Shown: positions 42,642 to 51,119 of the stretch, one piece after another | Position numbering within the stretch: position 1 is the stretch's first letter | Layout: every line of letters begins with the position of its first letter | Origin: JAQBQH01 sp035607415 | Lineage (GTDB): Bacteria; Myxococcota_A; Polyangia; Palsa-1104 | Assembly: GCA_035607415.1 (NCBI GenBank) | Contig: DATNAQ010000027.1 | Span: 62,001 to 126,000, forward strand | Length of the DNA: 64,000 bases | Reading direction: 5' to 3' | Translations under genes and position numbers: made by a program | Notes under the pieces: generated by a model | Told to the model about the DNA's origin: nothing | Seen by the model: the letters and a program-made list of their open reading frames with translations, nothing else | Databases searched by the model: none

Positions 42642-43965
42642 GCGGCGGGAGGCGCTTGAGGCGCGCGAGCATCGCATCGGCGGCGACCGCGGCGGCGTAG
42701 GCGACGGCGACGGCGCCGAGGCTGGTGAGCGTCGCCAGGCGCGGGCCGCCGACGCCGAGCACCATCGCCACCGCCGTGACCGGCAGGCGATAGCCACCCG
42801 CGATCCCGCCGGCGGCGCCCGCCGAGCCGGCGAGATCGTCGCCGATGCCGAGCCCCGGCGCGAACACGCGCCCGGCGAGATCGCCGACTGCCAAAAAGGG
42901 CACGAAGATGCCGCCGCAGCCGCCGGCCGCCGTCGCCGCGGTGGTCGCCACGCCGCGCAGGAGCGCCACCGCGAGCAGCGCCAGCGGCACGGCCTTGACG
43001 TTCTCCGCCCAGACGATCGCGCCGCCGCCCGGGCCCACCGCCGTCGACGGCGTGGCGATCCACGCCAGCAGTAACGCGGTGGCCACCACGGCGAGCCCGC
43101 CGACGAGGAAGCGCACCACCGGCGACGCGCGCCACTTCTTGGCGCGATAGATCGCCGACCCGGCGAGCGCCGTGATGAGCCCCGAGAGCGCGCCGATGAA
43201 CAGCGCGGTGACCAGGCCCTGGGCGAAGCTGCGCGGCGCCTCGTGCGGCACCACCAGCCGGATCAGGCTGAGGCCGAAGACGACGTCGATCCCCCAGCCG
43301 ATGACGCCGCCGATGAGCGCAGCGAGCAGCCGCTCGGTGCTGAGCGGCGCGTGATGCCGCCGGCCGAGCTCGAGCACGTAGGCCGTGCCGACGAGCGGGT
43401 GGCCCATGAGCGCGGCCACGCCCGCGGCACCGCCGCCGAGCGCCATCGGCCGCAGCATCCGTCGCCACCTGCGGCCGCGATCGCCGAGCGCCGCGCCGGC
43501 CGCGACGCCGAAGTAGGCCGCCGGCGCCTCGGTGCCCATCGCGTTGCCGAGCCCGACGGTGGCGAGCGCCGCGACGCTGCGCAGCGGCGCCAGCCGCCAC
43601 GGAAAGTGCTCCTCCTCGCCGGCGCTGGCGACGACGTCGCCGGTGATGTCGGCGCGCACCGCGCCGGGCGCAAACGTGCGCCACGAGCGCGGCTCCCGGC
43701 CGCTGCGCCCGATGCCGTGCAGCACCAGCCCCGTCAAGAGCAGGCCGAGCAGCGGCACCGCGATCGTCATCCACGTCTTCTGCGCGCCGACGAAGTCGAT
43801 GCCGCTCTTGAGCACCAGCGTCATGCCGACGACGACGAAGCCGCCGAACAGCCCGCCCACGATGCTACCGAGCGTGTAGGTGGCGAACGTCGAGAGCCTG
43901 GCCCTCGTAGATGACGTACCTGGATGCACTACTGGCGAAGCTGCTGCGGCCGCCGACGGGCGCAA
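42538..43965 (-). CDS. ClC-family chloride channel or transporter
   Basis: 475 residues from a TTG; GTG at 43929 is an alternative and would remove an Ala-rich leader. Ten or more hydrophobic helices fit ClC. GNAMGTEAPAAYFG corresponds to the GxEGP selectivity motif, keeping the gating/proton glutamate but with Ala in place of the second Gly; GGCGGIFVPFLAVG matches GGIFxP. The GSGIP motif is not obvious. Two paired helix ends repeat the pattern AGSAGAAGGIAGGYRLPVT. It lacks CBS domains. It may export fluoride or chloride; the glutamate favours H+-coupled exchange. Confidence 0.82.
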   Translation of the reverse strand: MRPSAAAAASPVVHPGTSSTRARLSTFATYTLGSIVGGLFGGFVVVGMTLVLKSGIDFVGAQKTWMTIAVPLLGLLLTGLVLHGIGRSGREPRSWRTFAPGAVRADITGDVVASAGEEEHFPWRLAPLRSVAALATVGLGNAMGTEAPAAYFGVAAGAALGDRGRRWRRMLRPMALGGGAAGVAALMGHPLVGTAYVLELGRRHHAPLSTERLLAALIGGVIGWGIDVVFGLSLIRLVVPHEAPRSFAQGLVTALFIGALSGLITALAGSAIYRAKKWRASPVVRFLVGGLAVVATALLLAWIATPSTAVGPGGGAIVWAENVKAVPLALLAVALLRGVATTAATAAGGCGGIFVPFLAVGDLAGRVFAPGLGIGDDLAGSAGAAGGIAGGYRLPVTAVAMVLGVGGPRLATLTSLGAVAVAYAAAVAADAMLARLKRLPPPRPRAAGGAPLGAAPTATSTTRTQTQTRTPASTP

Positions 43966-44072
43966 GGGACGGGCGCCGTGCGCCGCCGTGTGGAACGTCC
44001 TGTCTCGCCGTCAGGCGCGCGCACGATTGACTGCGCCGGCGACGCGCCGACAGACGAGCCACGGAGAGCGTC

Positions 44073-45290
44073 GTGAGCTTGCCGCGCATCAGCGTCGTCA
44101 CGCTCGTCCTCGCCGGCATCATCGCGCGCGCCCTGGCCCAAGAGCCGGCCCCCGCGCCACCGCCGTCACCGCCGCCGGCGCCGCTCGCCACCTGGACCGA
44201 CGGCGAAGGCTTCCGCATTCAATCGCGCGACGGCAACTGGCGCCTGCGCGTCGGCCTCCAGGCCGCGGTCGTGTATCAACCCCAGTTCTTCCCGGCGACG
44301 GGAAACGACTGGTCCAACTTCGGCTTCACCTACGTGCGGCCGCGCCTCTCGGGACACCTCTTGCGCCCGTGGCTGCAGTACTGGTGCAGCCTCGAGCTGC
44401 GCAACTTCCCGCCCTACCTCCTCGACTGCTGGGTGCAGGCCAAACCGTGGTCGTTCTTCGGCGTGCGCGGCGGCCAGTTCCAGACGCCGCAGTCGCGCCA
44501 CCAATATCTCGGCCCGCAAGAGATCGTCTTCCCCGACCGCGACACCGTCTCCGCCTACTTCTGGACCAACCGCGATCGCGGCGTGCAGCTCTTCGGCGAG
44601 ACCAGCTACCTCGACTACTACGCCAGCTTCACCGCCGGCACCTCGCTCACGCAGGTGGTCTCGACGACGGGCAACTTCCAGCTCGTCGGCCGCGTGTCGC
44701 TGAATCCGCTCGGCGCCCTGGGGAAGACCGAGATGCCGTTCGTCGCCTCCGAGGAGCCGGTGCCGCTCCGCTTCTCCGTCGGGCTGCAGGGCTCCTGGGG
44801 CCGCGTCAACCCGAACGGCGTCGGCTTCAACCCCGACACCTTCTTCACGCTCAATCAGCAGGGCGAGCGCGACTCGGCGCTCGGCGGCGCCGACCTCCTC
44901 GCCCAGTGGTGGCGCTTCGGCTTCTTCAGCGAATTCTACGCGCGCCACATCGAGCCGCGCGACGGCCTCACGCCGTCGTTCGAGCAGTACGGCTTCTGGG
45001 CGCAGGGCCACGTGACCTTCTTCCGGCGCATCCTCGATCTCGCCGCTCGCTTCGACTGGATCGATCCGAGCCACACGCTCGCCAACGACCGCTTCCTCGC
45101 CGGCGAGGTGCAGCTCGCGTGGTTCATCTACGGCCCGACGCTGGCGCTGCGCCTGCGCTACGCGATCGCGCACCAGCAGAACCCCGGGCCGGCGCCCGCA
45201 GCGCTGCCCGATCTCCTCACCACCGTCGGGCTGCCCATCCCGCCCGGCACCGAGCAGCTCGTGACCCTCCAGGTCCAGCTCGCGCTCTAG
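44073..45290 (+). CDS. Outer-membrane porin (OprO/OprP-like)
   Basis: 405 residues from GTG with GGAG seven bases upstream. The signal peptide (SVVTLVLAGIIARALAQ) is followed by a Pro-rich spacer and a beta-barrel with many aromatic girdle residues: RIQSRDGNWRLRVGLQAAV, FTYVRPRLSGHLLRPW, FFGVRGGQFQTPQSR and a C-terminal VTLQVQLAL strand. This is the layout of phosphate-selective porin-type proteins (OprO/P family). Whether it selects phosphate is not visible. Its TAG stop is the first triplet of the inverted-repeat element at 45288. Confidence 0.8.
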   Translation: MSLPRISVVTLVLAGIIARALAQEPAPAPPPSPPPAPLATWTDGEGFRIQSRDGNWRLRVGLQAAVVYQPQFFPATGNDWSNFGFTYVRPRLSGHLLRPWLQYWCSLELRNFPPYLLDCWVQAKPWSFFGVRGGQFQTPQSRHQYLGPQEIVFPDRDTVSAYFWTNRDRGVQLFGETSYLDYYASFTAGTSLTQVVSTTGNFQLVGRVSLNPLGALGKTEMPFVASEEPVPLRFSVGLQGSWGRVNPNGVGFNPDTFFTLNQQGERDSALGGADLLAQWWRFGFFSEFYARHIEPRDGLTPSFEQYGFWAQGHVTFFRRILDLAARFDWIDPSHTLANDRFLAGEVQLAWFIYGPTLALRLRYAIAHQQNPGPAPAALPDLLTTVGLPIPPGTEQLVTLQVQLAL

Positions 45291-45450
45291 TGTCCCGAAT
45301 CGGACATTCGCTAGCAGTCGGGCGTCGCGACATCCGCGGGCGCTTCGTTGCTCCTCCCTTCAATACCTTCGGGTATTCGCGGTCGTCGCGCCTCGCGCGC
45401 GCGGCGCCGCACCGCCCTCGGTGCACGCGGATTTCCGACACGGGACACTA
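45288..45450. mobile_element. 163-bp MITE-like element with 24-bp terminal inverted repeats
   Basis: The left end (TAGTGTCCCGAATCGGACATTCGC region from 45288) and the reverse complement of the right end (to 45450) match at 20 of 24 positions, with the outer ten, TAGTGTCCCG, identical. The interior has no gene. The outermost TAG at each end is used as the stop codon of the flanking convergent genes (porin and dehydrogenase). Internally a hairpin with a UUCG loop lies at 45362-45377. It looks like a non-autonomous inserted element or a bidirectional terminator; no target duplication is clear. Confidence 0.6.
45362..45377. terminator. UUCG-loop hairpin between convergent genes
   Basis: AATACC (45362-45367), TTCG loop, GGTATT (45372-45377): a perfect 6-bp stem closed by the stable UUCG tetraloop, in the middle of the convergent gap. 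No T-tract follows, so intrinsic termination is only a guess; it may instead be part of the inverted-repeat element. Confidence 0.4.
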
Positions 45451-46455
45451 GACGTGCAGCTCGCCGCCGGCGAGCACCTCGTTGACCGGCGAGATCGGCC
45501 GCTGCCCCGAGAGCACGCGCACCACCTCCTCCGCCGCGATCCGGCGCACCGTCTCGATCGACTCCTCCGAGTAATAGGCGGCGTGCGGCGTCACGATCAC
45601 GTTGTCGAGCTCGAACAACGGATTGTCCGGCTTCCAATCGCGCTGCTTGGCCGGCTCCTCCTCGATGTCGTCGAGCGCCGCGCCCGCGATCCAGCCCTCG
45701 GTGAGCGCGCGATGCAGCGCCGCGTCGCTCACGATCGGCCCGCGCGCGGTGTTCACCAGGATCGCGCTCCGCTTCATGCGCCCGAGCATCTCCTCGTCGA
45801 ACAGGTGGTGCGTCTCCTTCGTCAGCGGCGACTGGATGACGAGGTAGTCCGAGCCCTCGACGAGCTCGTCGAGCGTCACCGGCTTGACGCCGCGTTTGCG
45901 CACGTCGTCGTCGGGCATGAAGGGATCGTGCGCCCAGATCTCCACGCCGAACCCTTTGACCTTGGCGGCGATGCTGCGCGCGATCGATCCGAACGACAAG
46001 AGGCCGAAGACGCGCCCGCGCAAGCGCCCGATCGGCTCGCCCGTCTGCCAGCACCACACGCCGCTGCGCGTCTCGCGATCGTAGTGACAGATCTTGCGCG
46101 CCGCCGCCAGCCACAAGGCGACCGCGTGATCGGCGACCTCGTCGGCGCACCACTCGTTGGGCGCGTTGGTCACCTGGATCCCGCGCTGCGTGGCCGCGTC
46201 GACGTCGACGATGTCGACGCCGGTGCCGTAGCGCGCGATCACGCGGCAGCGGCGGAAGGCGGCGATCGCCTTTTTGCCCACGCGCGCGTACTGCGTGATC
46301 ACCGCGTCGGCGTCGCGCCCCTTGTCGATCACCTCGTCCTCGGTCTTGCACTGCGCCGCCACCAGCGTGAAGCCGGCCTTCTCGATGATCTCGCGTTCGA
46401 CGTCGACGTTGCCGAAGTCGTAGTCGGCAATGAGGACGGTTGGCTTCGCCTCCAT
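45448..46455 (-). CDS. D-isomer 2-hydroxyacid dehydrogenase family protein
   Basis: 335 residues with the SerA-like two-domain fold: ARYGTGVDIVDVDAATQRGI, the nucleotide-binding loop GLLSFGSIAR, SDYLVIQSPLTKET, NTARGPIVSD with catalytic Arg238, IEEEP with the catalytic Glu and TPHAAYYSEES with the His. In the Rossmann loop two usual glycines of GxGxxG are Ser154 and Ala159, which may alter NAD(P) binding. It reduces or oxidises 2-keto/2-hydroxy acids; in this operon it may act on a sugar-acid intermediate. It is the last of five minus-strand genes, 17 nt after the dehydratase, and its stop codon comes from the inverted-repeat element. Confidence 0.88.
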   Translation of the reverse strand: MEAKPTVLIADYDFGNVDVEREIIEKAGFTLVAAQCKTEDEVIDKGRDADAVITQYARVGKKAIAAFRRCRVIARYGTGVDIVDVDAATQRGIQVTNAPNEWCADEVADHAVALWLAAARKICHYDRETRSGVWCWQTGEPIGRLRGRVFGLLSFGSIARSIAAKVKGFGVEIWAHDPFMPDDDVRKRGVKPVTLDELVEGSDYLVIQSPLTKETHHLFDEEMLGRMKRSAILVNTARGPIVSDAALHRALTEGWIAGAALDDIEEEPAKQRDWKPDNPLFELDNVIVTPHAAYYSEESIETVRRIAAEEVVRVLSGQRPISPVNEVLAGGELHV

Positions 46456-46472
46456 GTTCGCCTTCCTTTCGC

Positions 46473-48254
46473 TCAGTGGGAGTGCCGCGGCAGCCCGCGC
46501 AGATGCACCAGGTCCTGGTACTTCAGCGCCGCCTCCAGGCAGCCGCCGGAGTCGAGCTGCCCGACCGTCTGGCGGTAGAGCTCCTGCCACGGCGTCTGGT
46601 TCTCCAGCTTCTGCGGCGGCAGCGTCTTTCGGCGGGCCGCGATCTCCTCGTCGGAGAGGAGCACGTCGACGCGCGCCTTGCGCAGATCGACTCGGACGCG
46701 ATCGCCGGTGCGCAGGATGGCGAGGTTGCCGCCGGCGGCCGCCTCGGGCGCGGCGTTGACGATCGACGGCGAATCGGAGGTGCCGCTCTGGCGCCCGTCG
46801 CCCATCGTCGGCAGCGACTTGACGCCTTTCTTGAGGAGCGCCGTCGGCGGCTGCATGTTCACCACCTCCGCCGAGCCCGGATAGCCGATGGGTCCGCAGT
46901 TGCGCATGACGAGGATGCAGCGCTCGTCGATGGCCAGCGCCGGATCGTCGATGCGCGCGTGATAGTCCTCCGGCCCTTCGAAGACGATGGCGCGCGCGAC
47001 GAACGCGTCGGGATCTTTCGGATCCGACAGGTAGCGCTCGCGGAACGCCGGGCTGATCACCGACGTCTTCATGAGCGCGGAGCGGAAGAGGTTGCCGCCC
47101 ATGATGATCGATCCGGCGTCGGCCATGAACGGCTTGTCGTAGGGCATGATCACCTTGCCGTCGGTCGGCGCGCGATCGCGCACGTTCTCGGCGACGCTGC
47201 GGCCCGAGACGGTGACCGGATCGCCGTGCAGCTTGCCGGCGCCGAGCAGCACCTGCATGACCGCGGGGACGCCGCCGGCGCGGAAGAAGTCTTCGCCGAG
47301 GTACTCGCCCGCCGGCTGGCAGTTGACGAGGATCGAGATGTGGCGCCCGACGCGCTGCCAGTCGTCGTTGGTCACTTCCACGCCGACGTGGCGCGCGATC
47401 GCGTTGATGTGGATCGGCACGTTCGACGAGGCCGCGATCGCCGACGAGACGACGATCGCGTTCTCGAACGCGCGCTTGGTCATGACCTTGCGCGGCGTCA
47501 GCTCCTCGTCGACCATGGCGACGATGCGCCGCCCCGTCAGGTACGCCATCTGCGCGCGCTCGCGATAGGGCGCGGGGATCGCCGCGCAGCCGGGCAGCGA
47601 CATGCCGAGCGCCTCGGCCAGGCAGTTCATCGACAGCGCCGTGCCCATGGTGTTGCAGTGGCCGGCGCTCGGCGCCGACTCGGCGGCGCGGCGCATGAAC
47701 TCCTCGTAGTCGATCTCGCCCGTCGTCAACAGGCGCCGCGCCCTCCAGATCGCCAGCCCCGATCCGGCGCGCCGGCCGTCGAGGTAGCCGTTGAGCATCG
47801 GCCCGCCCGAGAGCACGATCGCCGGCAGGTTCACCGTCGCCGCCGCGCACAGGCACGCCGGCGTCGTCTTGTCGCAGCCGGTGGTGAGCACGACGCCGTC
47901 GAGCGGGTAGCCGTAGAGCACCTCGACGAGCCCGAGGTACGCGAGGTTGCGATCGAGCGCCGCCGTCGGGCGCTTGCCGGTCTCTTGCAGGGGGTGGACC
48001 GGAAACTCGAAGGGGATGCCGCCCGCCTCGCGGATGCCGTCCTTGACGCGCGGCGCGAGCTCGAGGTGATGGCGGTTGCACGGCACGAGGTCGCTGCCGG
48101 TCTGCGCGATGCCGATGATCGGCTTGCCCGACTGCAGCTCCTCGCGCGTGAGCCCGTAGTTGAGGAAGCGCTCGAGGTAGAGCGCGGTCATGTCGGGGTT
48201 GCTCGGATCGTTCCACCAGGTCTCGCTGCGCCGCTTGCCCTTCTTCGTCGCCAT
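46473..48254 (-). CDS. IlvD/Edd-family sugar-acid dehydratase (XylD-like)
   Basis: 593 residues, the length and motif set of the pentonate/hexonate dehydratase branch typified by Caulobacter XylD: DMTALYLERFLNYG, KPIIGIAQTGSDL, RPTAALDRNLAYLGLVE, and the Fe-S cysteines Cys59, Cys127 in TTGCDKTTP and Cys200 in SAGHCNTMGTA; the C-terminal DGRQSGTSDSPSI and LPRHSH also fit. It removes water from an aldonate such as gluconate or xylonate to give a 2-keto-3-deoxy acid. KDG kinase and KDPG aldolase in the same operon favour a six-carbon substrate, most simply gluconate made by the glucose dehydrogenase and lactonase of this window. Confidence 0.9.
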   Translation of the reverse strand: MATKKGKRRSETWWNDPSNPDMTALYLERFLNYGLTREELQSGKPIIGIAQTGSDLVPCNRHHLELAPRVKDGIREAGGIPFEFPVHPLQETGKRPTAALDRNLAYLGLVEVLYGYPLDGVVLTTGCDKTTPACLCAAATVNLPAIVLSGGPMLNGYLDGRRAGSGLAIWRARRLLTTGEIDYEEFMRRAAESAPSAGHCNTMGTALSMNCLAEALGMSLPGCAAIPAPYRERAQMAYLTGRRIVAMVDEELTPRKVMTKRAFENAIVVSSAIAASSNVPIHINAIARHVGVEVTNDDWQRVGRHISILVNCQPAGEYLGEDFFRAGGVPAVMQVLLGAGKLHGDPVTVSGRSVAENVRDRAPTDGKVIMPYDKPFMADAGSIIMGGNLFRSALMKTSVISPAFRERYLSDPKDPDAFVARAIVFEGPEDYHARIDDPALAIDERCILVMRNCGPIGYPGSAEVVNMQPPTALLKKGVKSLPTMGDGRQSGTSDSPSIVNAAPEAAAGGNLAILRTGDRVRVDLRKARVDVLLSDEEIAARRKTLPPQKLENQTPWQELYRQTVGQLDSGGCLEAALKYQDLVHLRGLPRHSH

Positions 48255-48263
48255 GAATCCCCC

Positions 48264-49289
48264 CTACGCCGACGGTGCCGGCTCTTCGACAGGCTCGCCG
48301 GGCGCGCGCTCCGGCGGAGCCATGAACTCGGGACCGACGGGGTCGAGCACGCTCGTGCGGATGACCTCGTCGATGTACGCGCGCGCCTCGTCGTCGAGCT
48401 TCCAGCCGGTGATCTCGTCGACCGGCTCGAGCTCGCTCGGGTGGCGCGCGCCCCACAGCGCGACCGAGACGCCGGGCGTATCGAGGACCCAGCGCAGCGC
48501 GAGCGCGAGCACGCCCTTGCCGTACTGCTCGTGCGCGAAGCGATCGAGGAGCTGCACCGCCTTGAGGTACTGCGCGAAGCGTGGCGGCTGGAACTTCGGA
48601 TCGCTCTGGCGCAGGTCGTCGCCACCGAAGATCGTGCGCTCGTCGATGGCGCCGCTGAGGAGCCCGCGGCACAAGGCGCCGTAGGTCAGCGTCGCCACGC
48701 CATTGGCGCGGCACCACGGCAACAGCTCCAGCTCGGCCTGCCGCTCGAACAGGTTGAGCGGCGGCTGCGCCGTCGCCAGCGGCGCCACGCGGCGGAAGCG
48801 CTCCATCGCGTCGATCGAGTAGTTGGACACGCCTACAGCGCGGATCTTGCCGGCCTTCTGCAGATCGAGCAGCGCCGACGCCGTCTCCTCGACGGGCGTG
48901 CGCGGATCGGGCCAGTGGATTTGATAGAGATCGATGTAGTCGGTGCGCAGCCGCTCGAGCGACACGTCTACCTCGGCGAACAGCTGCTTGCGCGTCGAGT
49001 TGCGATAGAGGCCGTCGCCGTGCCGCTCGAGCCCGGCCTTGGTGGCGATCACGACGCGATCGCGCGCGCCGCGCTCGGCGATGGCGCGGCCGACGACCTC
49101 CTCGGAGTGGCCGAAGCCGTAGGCCGGCGCGGTGTCGATGAGGGTGATGCCGAGATCGAGCGCCTCGTGGATGGTGCGCACCGACTCGTCGTCGTCGCTG
49201 CCGCCCCACTGGAATCCCCCCATGGCCCAGGTGCCGAGGCCGATGCGGCTGGCCGCGATCGGAACGTCGGAAATCTGCGTCTTCTCCAT
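48264..49289 (-). CDS. Aldo/keto reductase
   Basis: 341 residues from the ATG at 49289; a GTG ten codons upstream is also open. The AKR barrel has the full tetrad Asp52 and Tyr57 (LIDTAPAYGFG), Lys84 (VIATKAG) and His125 (LYQIHWPD), plus GVSNYSIDAM. It uses NADPH to reduce sugar aldehydes or ketones. In the operon it lies between KDG kinase and the dehydratase, with a 9-nt gap to the dehydratase gene, so it may interconvert a sugar, an alcohol or a uronate feeding the pathway. The exact substrate cannot be told. Confidence 0.9.
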   Translation of the reverse strand: MEKTQISDVPIAASRIGLGTWAMGGFQWGGSDDDESVRTIHEALDLGITLIDTAPAYGFGHSEEVVGRAIAERGARDRVVIATKAGLERHGDGLYRNSTRKQLFAEVDVSLERLRTDYIDLYQIHWPDPRTPVEETASALLDLQKAGKIRAVGVSNYSIDAMERFRRVAPLATAQPPLNLFERQAELELLPWCRANGVATLTYGALCRGLLSGAIDERTIFGGDDLRQSDPKFQPPRFAQYLKAVQLLDRFAHEQYGKGVLALALRWVLDTPGVSVALWGARHPSELEPVDEITGWKLDDEARAYIDEVIRTSVLDPVGPEFMAPPERAPGEPVEEPAPSA

Positions 49290-49327
49290 GCCCTTTGGCC
49301 GCTGCCAGTTCCGCGCCACGCGGCCGG

Positions 49328-50359
49328 CTATCGCTGCACGCGTCCGCTCTCGTCCCCGGCGACCAGGCGCTGCACTTCGGCGACGGACACCCGATTGAAG
49401 TCGCCGGGGATGGTCTGCTTGAGCGCGCTCGCGGCCACCGCGAAGGCGAGCGCGCGCTCCGCCGGTTGCCCCACGAGCAACGCGTAGATGAGCCCGGCCG
49501 CGAAGCTGTCACCGCCGCCGATGCGATCGACCAGGCGAACGGCGTAGCGCGGCCCTCGATGAAGGACCTTGCTGCCGGCGTCATAGAGGAGCGCGCTCCA
49601 GCCGTTGTCGCTGGCCGACAGGCTCTCGCGCAAGGTCATGGCGACGCGCCGGACGCCATACTGCGCGACCACGCGCTCGGCGGCGGCGCCGTACGCGTAG
49701 GCGTCGAGCCGGCCGCGCGTGACGTCGGCGTGGGCGATGGGGATGCCGAGGACGGTCTGCAGATCCTCCTCGTTGGCGATCACGAGGTCGACGTCGCGCA
49801 CCAGCGGGCGCATGACCCGCTGCGCCTCCTCTTCGCTCCACAGCTTGCGCCGGAAGTTGAGATCGATGCTGACGGGGACGCCGGCGGCGCGCGCCGCGGC
49901 GAGGGCGGCGCGCGTGCACTCCGCCGGGCCGGCGCCGAGCGCGGGCGTGATGCCCGTGGTGTGGAGCCAGGCGGCGCCGCGCAAGAGCTCGGCCCACGGG
50001 ACGCTGCGCGCGTCGAGCTCGCTCACCGCCGAGCGCGCGCGATCGTAGAGCACCTGCGACGCGCGCTGGCTGGCGCCGGTCTCGGCGAAATAGATCCCGA
50101 CGCGATCGCCCCCGCGCACGATGGCGCCGACGTCCACGCCCTCGCCGCGCAGCGCGCGCACGGCGGCGTCGCCGATGGCGTTGGCCGGCAGGCGCGTGAC
50201 GAACGCGCTGTCGATCCCGAAGTGCGCCAGGCTGACGGCGACGTTGGCCTCGCCGCCGCCGAACGTCGCCTGCAGCGCCGGCGACTGCAGGAGCCGCTCG
50301 TGCCCCGGCGGGCTCAAGCGCAACAGGATCTCGCCGAACGACAGCACCCGCTTTCGCAT
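49328..50359 (-). CDS. kdgK: 2-keto-3-deoxygluconate kinase (PfkB family)
   Basis: 343 residues. The ribokinase fold is shown by SFGEILLRLSPPG, FGGGEANVAVSLAHFG, SIDLNFRRKLW, VIANEEDLQTVLG and the catalytic-base motif DRIGGGDSFAAGL with Asp284. The SPPG and NFRRKLW motifs are those of KDG kinases rather than fructokinases. It phosphorylates KDG to KDPG with ATP. The start lies 2 nt after the aldolase stop, a tight coupling with the next enzyme in the route. Confidence 0.9.
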   Translation of the reverse strand: MRKRVLSFGEILLRLSPPGHERLLQSPALQATFGGGEANVAVSLAHFGIDSAFVTRLPANAIGDAAVRALRGEGVDVGAIVRGGDRVGIYFAETGASQRASQVLYDRARSAVSELDARSVPWAELLRGAAWLHTTGITPALGAGPAECTRAALAAARAAGVPVSIDLNFRRKLWSEEEAQRVMRPLVRDVDLVIANEEDLQTVLGIPIAHADVTRGRLDAYAYGAAAERVVAQYGVRRVAMTLRESLSASDNGWSALLYDAGSKVLHRGPRYAVRLVDRIGGGDSFAAGLIYALLVGQPAERALAFAVAASALKQTIPGDFNRVSVAEVQRLVAGDESGRVQR

Positions 50360-50361
50360 CC

Positions 50362-51021
50362 TCACGCTCGCTCTCTGGCGGCGCGGACCGCAGCCGTCAG
50401 CCGCCGCGCGTATTCGGTCAGCCGCGCGAAGTCTCCGCGCGCGATCGCCTCCCGCGCCACCAACGCTCCGCCGACGCCGAGCGCGCTCGCGCCCGCGGCG
50501 ACGAAGGCGCCCGCGTTCTCCACCGTCACGCCGCCGGTGGGCACCAGCCGCAGCTGCGGCATCGGCCCCTTCAGGTCCTTCAAGTAGCCGGGGCCGAGCG
50601 CGCTCGCCGGGAACACCTTGATCAGATCGGCGCCCGCCTCCCATGCCGTCAGGATCTCGGTCGGCGTGTAGGCGCCGGGCATGGCGACCACGTCGTAGCG
50701 ATGGCACATCTCGACGACGTCGGCGCGGAAGACCGGCGCCACGATGAAGCGCGCGCCGGCCAGGATGGCGAGCCGCGCCGTCTCGGCGTCGAGCACACTG
50801 CCGGCGCCGACGAGCGACCGTTCGTCGCGCGTGGCGGCGAGCGTGGTCAGCCCCTCGAGCGCCGCCGGCATGGTCATGGTCACCTCGATGGCGCGCACGT
50901 CGCCGGCGGCGAGCGCATCGACGACCGGCCCGAGCTGGGCGACGGCGTCGAGCCGCACGACGGCGACTACACCGAGCGTGCGGATGCTCTCGACGGACTC
51001 GGCTCGGCAGGGGCGTCTCAC
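50362..51021 (-). CDS. eda: KDPG/KHG aldolase
   Basis: 219 residues from GTG, first gene of the five-gene operon. The class I aldolase signature is complete: Glu46 in IEVTMT, VGAGSVLDAETA, the AMPGAYTPTEI loop, Schiff-base Lys135 in DLIKVFPAS and VPTGGVTVENA. It cleaves KDPG to pyruvate and glyceraldehyde-3-phosphate. It diverges from the response-regulator gene across 98 bp. Confidence 0.92.
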   Translation of the reverse strand: MRRPCRAESVESIRTLGVVAVVRLDAVAQLGPVVDALAAGDVRAIEVTMTMPAALEGLTTLAATRDERSLVGAGSVLDAETARLAILAGARFIVAPVFRADVVEMCHRYDVVAMPGAYTPTEILTAWEAGADLIKVFPASALGPGYLKDLKGPMPQLRLVPTGGVTVENAGAFVAAGASALGVGGALVAREAIARGDFARLTEYARRLTAAVRAARERA

Positions 51022-51119
51022 GATCGGCTCCGCCGTTGTCAGGTAGCGCCGCGCGTGCGAGCGGCCACGGCTTGTGCGCGCGCCAGGCAGCGCTACCGAT
51101 CAGCAAGACGGAGGTGGTC

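Noticed and set aside
46440..49487. 1015-codon plus-strand open frame
   Set aside because: Antisense to the dehydratase and aldo/keto reductase genes, which have full catalytic motifs.
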